In this document: positions 1 to 5,740 of the stretch, in pieces
Layout of the letters: each line of letters opens with the position of its first letter
How positions within the stretch are numbered: position 1 is the stretch's first letter
NCBI GenBank assembly: GCA_003454605.1
Contig: DMKD01000251.1
Location: 1 to 7,418, forward strand
Source of the DNA: Spirochaeta sp.
GTDB taxonomy: Bacteria > Spirochaetota > Spirochaetia > UBA9216
DNA length: 7,418 bases
Direction of reading: 5' to 3'
Position numbers and translations under genes: made by a program
The notes under the pieces: generated by a model
Databases searched by the model: none
What the model saw: only the letters and a program-made list of their open reading frames with translations
What the model was told of the DNA's origin: nothing

Positions 1-124
1 TCTTAAGCTCAGCACTGCGCTCTGCATTACGGTTCACAAGAATTAAATTATGACCTGCCCGATACAGCGCGTCAGCCGTAGCCAGGCCGATTCCATTTGT
101 TGTCCCGGTAATTAAAATATTCAT
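1..124 (-). CDS. Short-chain dehydrogenase/reductase, N-terminal part only
   Basis: Only the first 41 codons lie in the window; the gene continues past base 1. The peptide begins MNILITGTTNGIGLATADAL, which is the first beta strand and the TGxxxGIG dinucleotide-binding loop of the classical SDR Rossmann fold (residues 6-13). The later VNRN (30-33) sits at the end of the second strand, where an Arg after Asn hints at NADP(H) preference, although this is weak. The substrate cannot be told from this fragment. The ATG at 124-122 is preceded by AGGA about 10 bases upstream. The gene starts 16 bases after the stop of the DUF3754 reading frame on the same strand, so co-transcription is likely. Seen: the glycine motif and ribosome site. 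Known: the motif defines the SDR superfamily. Confidence 0.85.
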   Translation of the reverse strand, partial: MNILITGTTNGIGLATADALYRAGHNLILVNRNAERSAELK

Positions 125-140
125 ATGCTTAAATTCCTGT

Positions 141-1115
141 TTAATACTGGAAAAATGCGTCCCAGCGCCTGTCAAGGACAGCAAGTGCTTCTTTAAAGCC
201 TGTCACATCAAGCAATCCGTCATCAGTCTCGATCAAAAGTTCAAGTGCCCTGAGTTTTGCAAGGGCATCACCGCATTCAAAATCCATCATACAATTGTGC
301 TTCTCTTCCATCCATGTCTCAATCCGACCGTCAAGTTCTTCCTCGGTCAAACCCTTTTCAGCTATATGCAGGAAATAGTAGGCAAGAAAGGTCTCTTTGC
401 ATTCTTCCTCTTCGGCCGAGTCAATAAGAGAATAAAACACACCTGCATTGTTTACAAGGTTTCTGAAATAGAGATTGTCACTGAGCTCTTTCTGAAAAAG
501 AAACTTCTTTGTCTTATACTTGCTCCACTGCTTAAAAAGAAAATCGCCGAGGGCGCCGAGGGCTGAAAATACGGCAATTGCCTGTTTCAGATTATCTTCC
601 TCAACAGTCCCCTTCACCCCGAGATAGGCACTGAGGATTACAAAGGCGACAATGAGAGCCGGTACAACCTTGGTTACAAGCAGAGGAACACCGGCGGCCA
701 CCGCTGGAATAGCCAGCATCAGCTTATCCTTCAAACTCATAGTAACCTTCGAGTTCGGGAACAGAATTTCCAGGTCTTCAAGCGGAACATCCTTGAACAT
801 TTTAATAAAGGTTACTCCCGGCTCCCCGTCAGCTCCTTCTTCAATGTTTTCGACAGATTTCATCCTCGCGAACAGAATCACCCGTTCAAGAATTTCATGC
901 TCATGTTCACTCTTGCGAAGTCCGAACAGCTTTGAGACAGTAAACATCTCAGTCCGCCTGCCACGGGAGAAAACTTCGGCGAAATCATATGCATCAAAAT
1001 CTATCTTAACGCTGAAACCAACAATAGCATTTTCGTTAAACGCATTGTCGATATCCTCTCGCGGGATCTGATCGTAGTTCGCGTCATTCAGAATTTTCTT
1101 CATAGTCGAATACAA
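141..1115 (-). CDS. DUF3754 (TMEM143-like) membrane protein, C-terminal segment after in-frame TAG
   Basis: This is the larger, downstream part of a gene that starts at 1409. It is in the same reading frame as the 90-codon segment before it and separated only by TAG at 1139-1137. It holds the core of DUF3754, the family of mitochondrial TMEM143 and bacterial relatives of unknown function: a conserved stretch FKDVPLEDLEILFPN (residues 107-121 of this segment), then MSLKDKL leading into two hydrophobic segments (about 132-150 and 151-168) and a third at about 178-194, followed by an amphipathic, acidic C-terminal region with many aromatics. The only starts available for separate translation are TTG at 1115 (GAA repeats before it, no clear Shine-Dalgarno) or ATG at 1103, so independent expression looks doubtful. 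The product would sit in the inner membrane. It ends with TAA, 16 bases before the dehydrogenase start. Confidence 0.8.
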   Translation of the reverse strand: MYSTMKKILNDANYDQIPREDIDNAFNENAIVGFSVKIDFDAYDFAEVFSRGRRTEMFTVSKLFGLRKSEHEHEILERVILFARMKSVENIEEGADGEPGVTFIKMFKDVPLEDLEILFPNSKVTMSLKDKLMLAIPAVAAGVPLLVTKVVPALIVAFVILSAYLGVKGTVEEDNLKQAIAVFSALGALGDFLFKQWSKYKTKKFLFQKELSDNLYFRNLVNNAGVFYSLIDSAEEEECKETFLAYYFLHIAEKGLTEEELDGRIETWMEEKHNCMMDFECGDALAKLRALELLIETDDGLLDVTGFKEALAVLDRRWDAFFQY

Positions 1116-1136
1116 TTCTTCGTTCGCAGTTTCAAT

Positions 1137-1139
1137 CTA
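1137..1139 (-). other. In-frame TAG interrupting the DUF3754 gene
   Basis: On the minus strand the frame reads ...ACT GAT GAG TAG ATT GAA ACT GCG AAC GAA GAA TTG. Codons on both sides are in one frame (starts at 1409 and 1115 differ by 294, a multiple of three) and both sides carry family motifs, so a single base explains the interruption. It could be a nonsense mutation, a sequencing error, or a read-through or recoded UAG (pyrrolysine or suppressor tRNA). UAG also ends the DA1-like gene at 3351-3349, where TGA follows three codons later, so the window neither proves nor excludes recoding. Confidence 0.85.
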
Positions 1140-1409
1140 CTCATCAGTTGGAGCAGTGTTCTTTTTCAAATCCGGATTGATCGGGTAATAGGAATCTTTC
1201 AGCTTTTCAAGATCACGATGGAAATCAAAATGAAAAATACTCTCGACTATTCCGCATAACAAACCGAAAGATTCAGCATCTTTTGACGGTTTGAAACCCT
1301 TATCCTCAATAATCATTTTTATAATATCCCGCTTTCGAAACGGGATAAAGCGTTCTCGGTGTCCTGTTGCATTCATGAGACGATTGTACAATAGAAATCT
1401 GGCTCTCAC
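1137..1409 (-). CDS. DUF3754 (TMEM143-like) protein, N-terminal segment ending at TAG
   Basis: This segment encodes 90 residues. Residues 18-28 (ERFIPFRKRDI) and the later SIFHFDFHRDLEKLKDSYYP block (about 57-76) match the start of bacterial DUF3754 proteins as I remember them, where an RFIPFRK-type motif is followed by a short helical domain containing FHxxxHxxLExLKDxY. The protein then stops at TAG (1139-1137) just where the family runs on into its central domain, and the reading frame continues unbroken on the other side. The start chosen is GTG at 1409, with AAGGG (1418-1414) four bases before it; ATG at 1376 is possible but has no ribosome site and would still keep the RFIPFRK motif. With the TAG read through, the gene would encode about 422 residues, a normal length for the family. 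It is divergent from the B12-regulator gene at 1502. Confidence 0.72.
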   Translation of the reverse strand: MRARFLLYNRLMNATGHRERFIPFRKRDIIKMIIEDKGFKPSKDAESFGLLCGIVESIFHFDFHRDLEKLKDSYYPINPDLKKNTAPTDE

Positions 1410-1466
1410 AACGCCCTTAAAAATGGGATTGTCTCATGCCCATTTCAGTGTAATAAAAGATTTTAA

Positions 1467-1495
1467 TTCACAATTCTATAACTATTTGTTATATT
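1467..1495 (+). promoter_or_regulatory. Promoter of the XRE-B12 regulator gene
   Basis: TTCACA (1467-1472), a 17-base spacer and TATATT (1490-1495) form a good sigma-70-type promoter, five of six matches in each box. Only six bases separate the -10 from the ATG at 1502, so transcription should begin at or next to the start codon. No Shine-Dalgarno sequence is present, which supports a leaderless message. The inverted repeat 1477-1493 covers the spacer and overlaps the -10. Confidence 0.65.
1477..1493. promoter_or_regulatory. Operator-like inverted repeat TATAAC-N5-GTTATA, copy 1
   Basis: This is a perfect 6+6 inverted repeat with spacer TATTT. It overlaps the -10 box of the promoter at 1467-1495, where a bound protein would block RNA polymerase. 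The same repeat recurs exactly at 2385-2401, and a degenerate form lies at 2427-2443. The recurrence next to a DNA-binding regulator gene suggests autorepression by that regulator (inference). Confidence 0.6.
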
Positions 1496-1501
1496 TGAAT
1501 T

Positions 1502-2389
1502 ATGGTAAATAATTCATTCGGGGAAAGGCTCAAAAACTATCGAAAAGTAATGCGGCTGACACAGACCGAGCTCGGCAGGATACTCAATGTCAGTCAGGTG
1601 ACTGTAGCCTACTATGAAAGGGGTGAGAGATTCCCCAAGCAGGATATGCTGCTGGCCATCTCAAACTTATTCGACGTGTCACTCGATACCCTGCTTGAAA
1701 ATAATCGATCCGCCAATGTAGCAAACTTCTATCCGGATGGTTTTGAATTCAATATTGAGACATTGATAAAAATGCTGATGCGTTCTCCCCTTCAGGACGC
1801 TTTGACCTATACCTCCGGCTGGAGGAATAAGGCTGAACTTAATCTGATTGATTTTTATGAAAAAGTAATAAGCCCGATCCTGATAAAAACAGGTGAGCTA
1901 TGGTTTAAAGGTGAGATTCTTGTATCAGAAGAGCACCTGATCTCTGATAAAATACGTGAGCTTATTCTTATACATGCCAATCGCGACCTGGAGAAGCAGG
2001 CCAACCCGCCGGCAGATGATAAAAAATGGATGGGATTTTGCGCCCCCGGGGAGTCTCATGAATTAGCACTGCTGATGAATGCACAGAGTCTCAGGCTGGA
2101 GGGGTGGCAGGTCTATTACCTCGGCGTCCATGTTCCCTTTAAGGATCTCTCCGGTATAATAAAAAAATATAAACCTGATGTCCTCGGTATATCGGTCACT
2201 ATGCCGACTAACATCGAAGGTTTAGATATGTATATCCGACAAATCAGGGCAGAGTTTGGTGACAGGCCGGCAATAATAATCGGTGGACAGGGTCTGAACC
2301 GGGACTCCATGAAGGGTATAAACGGAATAAATGGAAGTGCTGATTCGATACCTGAGGGATTAAAACTTTCAGATAGTTATATATTATAA
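1502..2389 (+). CDS. XRE-family HTH regulator fused to CarH-like cobalamin-binding domain (candidate B12 photoreceptor)
   Basis: The product has 295 residues. Residues 6-65 form an XRE/Cro-CI helix-turn-helix: FGERLKNYRKVMRLTQTELGRILNVSQVTVAYYERGERFPKQ. A linker of about 25 residues follows, then a helical B12-binding-2 (cap) region at about 95-165 containing W134-x9-E144-H145, the W-x9-EH signature known from the AdoCbl photoreceptors CarH and LitR. A B12-binding Rossmann-type domain runs from about 176 to 287: PGESHELALL (H186 is the likely lower axial cobalt ligand, in an E-x-H context), YYLGVHVP, GISVTM (229-234) and IIIGGQGL (258-265). In CarH, AdoCbl promotes DNA-binding tetramers in the dark and light breaks them. 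The residue after W134 is Phe, whereas I recall a His there in Thermus CarH, so photochemistry may differ. The usual Gly three residues after the axial His is Ala. ATG at 1502 has no ribosome site and is probably leaderless. Likely targets are its own promoter and the 2457 gene. An AdoCbl sensor without light response is the main alternative. Confidence 0.88.
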   Translation: MVNNSFGERLKNYRKVMRLTQTELGRILNVSQVTVAYYERGERFPKQDMLLAISNLFDVSLDTLLENNRSANVANFYPDGFEFNIETLIKMLMRSPLQDALTYTSGWRNKAELNLIDFYEKVISPILIKTGELWFKGEILVSEEHLISDKIRELILIHANRDLEKQANPPADDKKWMGFCAPGESHELALLMNAQSLRLEGWQVYYLGVHVPFKDLSGIIKKYKPDVLGISVTMPTNIEGLDMYIRQIRAEFGDRPAIIIGGQGLNRDSMKGINGINGSADSIPEGLKLSDSYIL

Positions 2390-2401
2390 CTTTATGTTAT
2401 A
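2375..2401. promoter_or_regulatory. Operator-like repeats, copy 2 (exact) plus an extra half-site
   Basis: TATAAC (2385-2390), TTTAT and GTTATA (2396-2401) repeat the copy-1 palindrome exactly in both arms. A further GTTATA at 2376-2381 makes a second palindrome with the same TATAAC: AGTTATA-tat-TATAACT (2375-2391). The site overlaps the stop codon of the regulator gene (2387-2389) and ends five bases before the -35 of the next gene. The plus-oriented GTTATA half-sites begin at 2376, 2396 and 2438, 20 and 42 bases apart, close to two and four DNA turns, which would suit a multimeric regulator (inference). Confidence 0.6.
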
Positions 2402-2406
2402 TTTAA

Positions 2407-2435
2407 TTGACCTACTACAAAACTTCTATTATATT
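2407..2435 (+). promoter_or_regulatory. Promoter of the 2457 gene
   Basis: TTGACC (2407-2412), a 17-base spacer and TATATT (2430-2435) form a strong sigma-70-type match, five of six in each box, with the same -10 as the regulator promoter. Transcription would begin near 2442, just before AGGAGA (2445-2450), six bases ahead of the ATG at 2457. The gene therefore has its own promoter rather than depending only on read-through from 1502-2389. Confidence 0.68.
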
Positions 2436-2443
2436 TAGTTATA
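2427..2443. promoter_or_regulatory. Degenerate operator copy 3 over the -10 and start of transcription
   Basis: TATTAT-ATTTA-GTTATA keeps the right half of the repeat exactly and four of six bases of the left half, with the same 5-base spacer. It overlaps the -10 (2430-2435) and the likely transcription start, as copy 1 does at the regulator's promoter. The region is AT-rich, so the left half could match by chance; the shared position relative to the -10 is the main support. Confidence 0.42.
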
Positions 2444-2456
2444 TAGGAGATTTGAT

Positions 2457-3344
2457 ATGAAAAGGCTGGAGCTTATACAGTATATAAAAAATACAGAGCA
2501 GATGGTCCTTCCAGAGAAGGTAGCAGCTGTTAATCAGTTTTCCAAATTGCTGGAAAAACTGCCGGTTAAACTGCAGAAAAGAATAGCTGTAAAATCGGCG
2601 CATAAGAATCCATATATGGGATTTATTGTTGAACCCTACAGTTTTTTTCTGGCCTATGAAATAACTGATATGAAGGCAGCTCAAAAGCTTCTGCCGCCTG
2701 AATATAGAATAGTTCCGACATCCATGTTCGCAGGAACAAGACCAAGGCCCAGTGTGATAATCGGAGCCTTCAATGTTCATACCAGCGTATTCTGGGGCAG
2801 CAGGGTTGAACTCTATCTTATTGCAGAGAACACAAAAACCGGACTGTTGTCGTGGGTCATCATCGATTATGAATCAAACACAAACAGTTATGATCCGGGT
2901 CAGGGCTTTGTCGGTGCTTCAACTTCAAAATCTGTGGTGACTACATCATTCCGCGGCGATCTGATCGTGGATGTAGAAGGTGCCGCTTCACAGCATCGAA
3001 TATCTCTCATTGCTGATATAAAAAATGGAAAGCAGACGCCACTTGATCAGAGACTATGGGTAGAGGGCAATCTTTCTGTTGACTACGGCGGAGAGCTGAA
3101 AGACGGCGAGAGCGATCCCTTCGCCCTGGTTTTTGATCCTGCTGAGATGTCGAATGCATTGAAAATTCCACTTGAAAATCTAAATATTGAGGCGAACACT
3201 ATCATCGGTGAGTTTACATCACCTGAGCCCTATGAAGCAGGATGCTTTCCATTTGCACAGCACTTTATAACAACTAATATGCCTGTTGGGTTGGGGTTGA
3301 AAAACGCTGAGGATCTGGAGCAGGCTGCAATAGAGTTCAGTTGA
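2457..3344 (+). CDS. Conserved-type protein of unknown function, possibly acetoacetate-decarboxylase-like fold
   Basis: The product has 295 residues with no signal peptide and no membrane segment, so it is probably cytoplasmic. I do not recognise it firmly. After a helical N-terminal region (about 1-45) comes a beta-rich part starting FFLAYEITDMKAAQKLLPPEYR (about 63-84), then SVIIGAFNVH and SRVELYLIAENTKTGLLSWVIIDY. A Tyr-rich strand, an LLPP-type turn and an ELYLIAE-type strand recall the acetoacetate-decarboxylase/DUF2071-like fold. I do not see the Schiff-base Lys pair of true decarboxylases, so decarboxylase activity should not be assumed. The start is secure: AGGAGA at 2445-2450, six bases before the ATG. 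The gene lies 67 bases after the XRE-B12 regulator, with its own promoter and two copies of the putative operator, so it is the likely controlled output of that sensor. It ends four bases from the convergent peptidase gene, with no terminator visible between them. Confidence 0.75.
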   Translation: MKRLELIQYIKNTEQMVLPEKVAAVNQFSKLLEKLPVKLQKRIAVKSAHKNPYMGFIVEPYSFFLAYEITDMKAAQKLLPPEYRIVPTSMFAGTRPRPSVIIGAFNVHTSVFWGSRVELYLIAENTKTGLLSWVIIDYESNTNSYDPGQGFVGASTSKSVVTTSFRGDLIVDVEGAASQHRISLIADIKNGKQTPLDQRLWVEGNLSVDYGGELKDGESDPFALVFDPAEMSNALKIPLENLNIEANTIIGEFTSPEPYEAGCFPFAQHFITTNMPVGLGLKNAEDLEQAAIEFS

Positions 3345-3348
3345 ACTG

Positions 3349-4074
3349 CTATATCCTTTTATGGGTTTTTGCGTAATTCAGCCAGCCGTCTATTCCCCGC
3401 TTGTCGGAAAGGCGCTGAACTTTTCGAAACCCTCCGCCGTAAATCTTGTTCTTATCCTCAAACAAACCCTTGATAAGCAGTTCGGCCTCAGGTGTTTTCT
3501 GTCGGCGCAGAACCAGATAGGATGCCATATTACAGCTGCCCTCTGCCAGAGCCGGCGATGTATCGGTAATATTATGGCTGTAAAACCAGATATGCATCAG
3601 CTCATGGGCACAAGTTGAAATAAAGCTTGCCTCGGGCAGGCCATCGAGAATGAAGATCTGCATCGTGAAACTCTTAACAACCTCGTTTTCGAGCTGCCGG
3701 TTAAATACCGCAAAGCCCTGTTTTTCACCGCTCCCTTGATCAAGCTGCTTAAGTTTTGAGCGGCTTATCAGCGTGAACTCAGGTCTAAACGGACTTATCT
3801 CAATTCCGTCGAGTTTCAGCGTATTCCTCACCCCGGTCAGCAACCGCAGCCCCTGAGCGTTATCAGTCACCGCCTTCTTCAGACATATGCCGCAGATCCT
3901 GCGTCCATCAGAATATGATTTTCCGCCGCGGGTGATATTCTTTCCTATCAGCCTTCCGCAGTAATTGCACTGCGGAACACTCTTCAGGTGTTCTGCACAG
4001 TATGAGTTTCCCCAATAGTCATTGTAAAATTTTCCGTTAATCTGTTTTCCGCAATAGGCGCATTTCGGCTGCAT
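3349..4074 (-). CDS. LIM-like zinc-finger protein with DA1-like metallopeptidase domain
   Basis: The product has 241 residues. The N-terminus holds two zinc modules: C5-x2-C8, C26-x2-H29 (YCAEH), then C36-x2-C39 and C61-x2-C64, arranged much like a LIM domain. The C-terminal half carries the zinc-peptidase motif H157-E-L-M-H161 in CAHELMHIWFY, followed by LAEGSCNMASYLVL, where E178 is a likely third metal ligand. This order, LIM followed by HExMH and an E-G-(x)-C helix, matches plant DA1-type peptidases, which cleave ubiquitin-pathway and growth regulators. Bacterial relatives exist, but their substrates are not known to me. There is no signal peptide, so the protein should be cytoplasmic. 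ATG at 4074 has no Shine-Dalgarno, but a near-ideal promoter ends five bases upstream, so the message is probably leaderless. The stop is TAG, with TGA three codons further on. It is convergent with the 2457 gene. Confidence 0.8.
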   Translation of the reverse strand: MQPKCAYCGKQINGKFYNDYWGNSYCAEHLKSVPQCNYCGRLIGKNITRGGKSYSDGRRICGICLKKAVTDNAQGLRLLTGVRNTLKLDGIEISPFRPEFTLISRSKLKQLDQGSGEKQGFAVFNRQLENEVVKSFTMQIFILDGLPEASFISTCAHELMHIWFYSHNITDTSPALAEGSCNMASYLVLRRQKTPEAELLIKGLFEDKNKIYGGGFRKVQRLSDKRGIDGWLNYAKTHKRI

Positions 4075-4079
4075 ATATA

Positions 4080-4108
4080 ATGATATGATAGCTAAATCTA
4101 TCTGTCAA
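4080..4108 (-). promoter_or_regulatory. Promoter of the DA1-like gene
   Basis: On the minus strand, TTGACA (4108-4103, perfect -35), a 17-base spacer and TATCAT (4085-4080, five of six) are followed after five bases by the ATG at 4074. Transcription should begin at or within one base of the start codon, giving a leaderless mRNA. It is one of the strongest promoter matches in the window. Confidence 0.72.
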
Positions 4109-4401
4109 TTCCGGGTAGATGTAAGCAAGTCTGAATTTAGCAATTTCAATACAGCAGCTCGCCACTTGCTGCTTCCAAATCCATAATAAAAAGGGCGGAA
4201 GACCTTAAATTTTTCTTATTGCGCCGAAAGCCACAAGCGGCAAATTATTAACTCTGCCAAATTCAAATCACTTGCTATCTATAAGCGGTTTTCGGGGCTA
4301 ATACGATTAAGTCGGGAGATAAAATAAATATTCAGAAAGAAGATTTTTCTAACCGCTTCCAAGAGGTAAATTCAAAATTGAGGCTGATAATCTTTTGGGA
4401 T
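4109..4401. other. Gene-free stretch between divergent genes
   Basis: No convincing reading frame, tRNA or known RNA was seen here. It contains a small inverted repeat AGCAGC/GCTGCT (4153-4158 and 4168-4173). A wider pair, AAGCGGTT (4283-4290) and AACCGCTT (4351-4358), could close a 76-base structure with a small internal AGAAA/TTTCT hairpin (4334-4350). The promoter of the C-S lyase lies just downstream, so this pair would only be in its mRNA if another start exists. Confidence 0.4.
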
Positions 4402-4430
4402 TTGAATAAATTCTGCAAAGATTATATTAT
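4402..4430 (+). promoter_or_regulatory. Promoter of the C-S lyase gene
   Basis: TTGAAT (4402-4407), a 17-base spacer and TATTAT (4425-4430) make a plausible sigma-70-type promoter. A start near 4437 would give a leader of about 19 bases containing GGAG (4446-4449) ahead of the ATG at 4456. Its position also argues against the longer TTG start at 4378, which would lie upstream of the promoter. Confidence 0.55.
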
Positions 4431-4455
4431 GAGCCTTCTAATTATGGAGCTGAAA

Positions 4456-5646
4456 ATGAAATATGATTTCGATGAGATAATTAATCGCCGGGGAACGGGC
4501 TCAATAAAATGGGATTTCGGTGATGATCTGATAAAGATGGGTTATGCAGAGTATTTTGATGAAAAGACTCTGCCCCTGTTCACTGCCGATATGGATATTG
4601 CCGTGCCGCCGCCGATAGTTGATGCAATGCATAGAACCGCTGATCAACGCATTTACGGCTACACTATGCTGCCGCCGGAATATTACGAGGCGGTTACGGG
4701 CTGGTTTAAACGACGCCACGACTGGGATATTGCTCCTGAAGAAATACTCTTTTGTCCCGGAACTGTAAAAGCAGTAGATGTGGCCATTAATGCTTTCACT
4801 GAGCCCGGGGACGGAGTAATCATTCAGCGTCCGGTATATTATCCGTTTACCTCTCATATTGAAAAGCACGGCCGTAATGTCGTCAACAACCAGATGCTGG
4901 TAGATGATGACGGCTACTATAAGCCCAATCTCGAGGAATTTGAAGATCTTGCAAAAATACCTGAAAACAAATTGTTCATCCTCTGTAACCCGCATAATCC
5001 GTCAGGCAGGATATTTGATAATGATGATCTTCGAGAACTGGCTCGTATCTGTAAAGAAAATGACGTTATTCTGATAGCGGACGAGATTCACGGCGATCTG
5101 ATAAGGCAGGATCAGGTTTTTACACCTATAGTAAAAACCACCGATGATGTCAGTCAGATAGTAACCTGCACCGCGATTAACAAAACCTTCAATACAGCAG
5201 GACTGCATGCAACTAATGTAATTATTTCTAATCCGGAACTTAGAAAAAGCTACCGTAAAGCGCTTGGATCGGCTATGCCGTCGCCCTTCACATATAATGC
5301 CGTTATTGCAGCCTACAACGAATGTGAAGACTGGGTAGAGGAACTTAAAACCTACTTTGACGGCACAATAGAATGGGTCATGACCTTTCTACGTGAGAAT
5401 ATGCCTAAGGTTAAATTTGTCAGACCCGAAGGCAGCTACATCTTCTGGATGGATTTTCGGGGTTATGAATTGTCGGCTGAAGAAATACGGAAAAAAATCT
5501 ACATCGATGCAAATGTCATCCTTGAAAGCGGGACTCTATTTGATCCGGATAACGGGGAAGGTTTTGAACGAATCTGTTTATCATCACCACGGCCTATCAT
5601 AAAGGAAGCCTTTCTTCGAATAGCCGCGGAATTTAAGGGGTGCTGA
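4456..5646 (+). CDS. patB: PatB/MalY-type PLP-dependent C-S lyase (cystathionine beta-lyase-like aminotransferase)
   Basis: The product has 396 residues, the usual length for the family of fold-type I PLP enzymes that split C-S bonds of cystathionine or cysteine conjugates into pyruvate, ammonia and a thiol (MalY in E. coli, PatB in Bacillus). Landmarks: DFDEIINRRGTGSIKWD at the N-terminus, LFTADMDIAVPPPI (41-54, the family's W/xADMDF region), YGYT (67-70), CNPHNPSG (177-184; N178 contacts the cofactor), IADEIHGDL (207-215; D209 pairs with the pyridine nitrogen), TAINKTFNTAGL (239-250; K243 is the Schiff-base lysine), EGSYIFWMDF (325-334) and RICLSSPR (372-379; R379 for the substrate carboxylate). 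All key residues are present, so it should be active in the cytosol. The ATG at 4456 is preceded by GGAG with six bases between. MalY can also act as a regulator, but nothing here points to that. The gene appears to be transcribed on its own. Confidence 0.9.
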   Translation: MKYDFDEIINRRGTGSIKWDFGDDLIKMGYAEYFDEKTLPLFTADMDIAVPPPIVDAMHRTADQRIYGYTMLPPEYYEAVTGWFKRRHDWDIAPEEILFCPGTVKAVDVAINAFTEPGDGVIIQRPVYYPFTSHIEKHGRNVVNNQMLVDDDGYYKPNLEEFEDLAKIPENKLFILCNPHNPSGRIFDNDDLRELARICKENDVILIADEIHGDLIRQDQVFTPIVKTTDDVSQIVTCTAINKTFNTAGLHATNVIISNPELRKSYRKALGSAMPSPFTYNAVIAAYNECEDWVEELKTYFDGTIEWVMTFLRENMPKVKFVRPEGSYIFWMDFRGYELSAEEIRKKIYIDANVILESGTLFDPDNGEGFERICLSSPRPIIKEAFLRIAAEFKGC

Positions 5647-5677
5647 GGCTTCAGCCCGCTATTTAACAGTAAACAGC

Positions 5678-5695
5678 TCATGAATAATTTCATGA
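5678..5695. repeat. Short perfect hairpin between the lyase and the receiver remnant
   Basis: TCATGAA (5678-5684) and TTCATGA (5689-5695) form a 7-base perfect stem with a TAAT loop. It is AT-rich and not followed by a T-run, so it is unlikely to act as an intrinsic terminator. Its role is unknown. Confidence 0.4.
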
Positions 5696-5740
5696 TGATA
5701 ATTCACTATTTATCGGGTATACTGAAATTAGAGGATGGTT

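Noticed and set aside
652..1071. 139-codon plus-strand open frame rich in Ser/Thr/Arg
   Set aside because: It is antisense to the conserved DUF3754 reading frame, has no ribosome site and no recognisable domain.
2439..2780. 113-codon minus-strand frame at the start of the 2457 gene
   Set aside because: It is antisense to a gene with a strong promoter and ribosome site and has no recognisable domain.
2457..3344. Calling this a true acetoacetate decarboxylase
   Set aside because: Only a loose resemblance in the fold is visible; the catalytic lysine pair context was not found.
4378..4455. TTG start that would add 26 residues to the C-S lyase
   Set aside because: The extension lies upstream of and across the likely promoter, does not resemble the family N-terminus, and ATG 4456 has its own GGAG.
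5642..5655. GCTGA-ggct-TCAGC hairpin overlapping the lyase stop codon as a terminator
   Set aside because: The stem has only five pairs and is not followed by a T-run.
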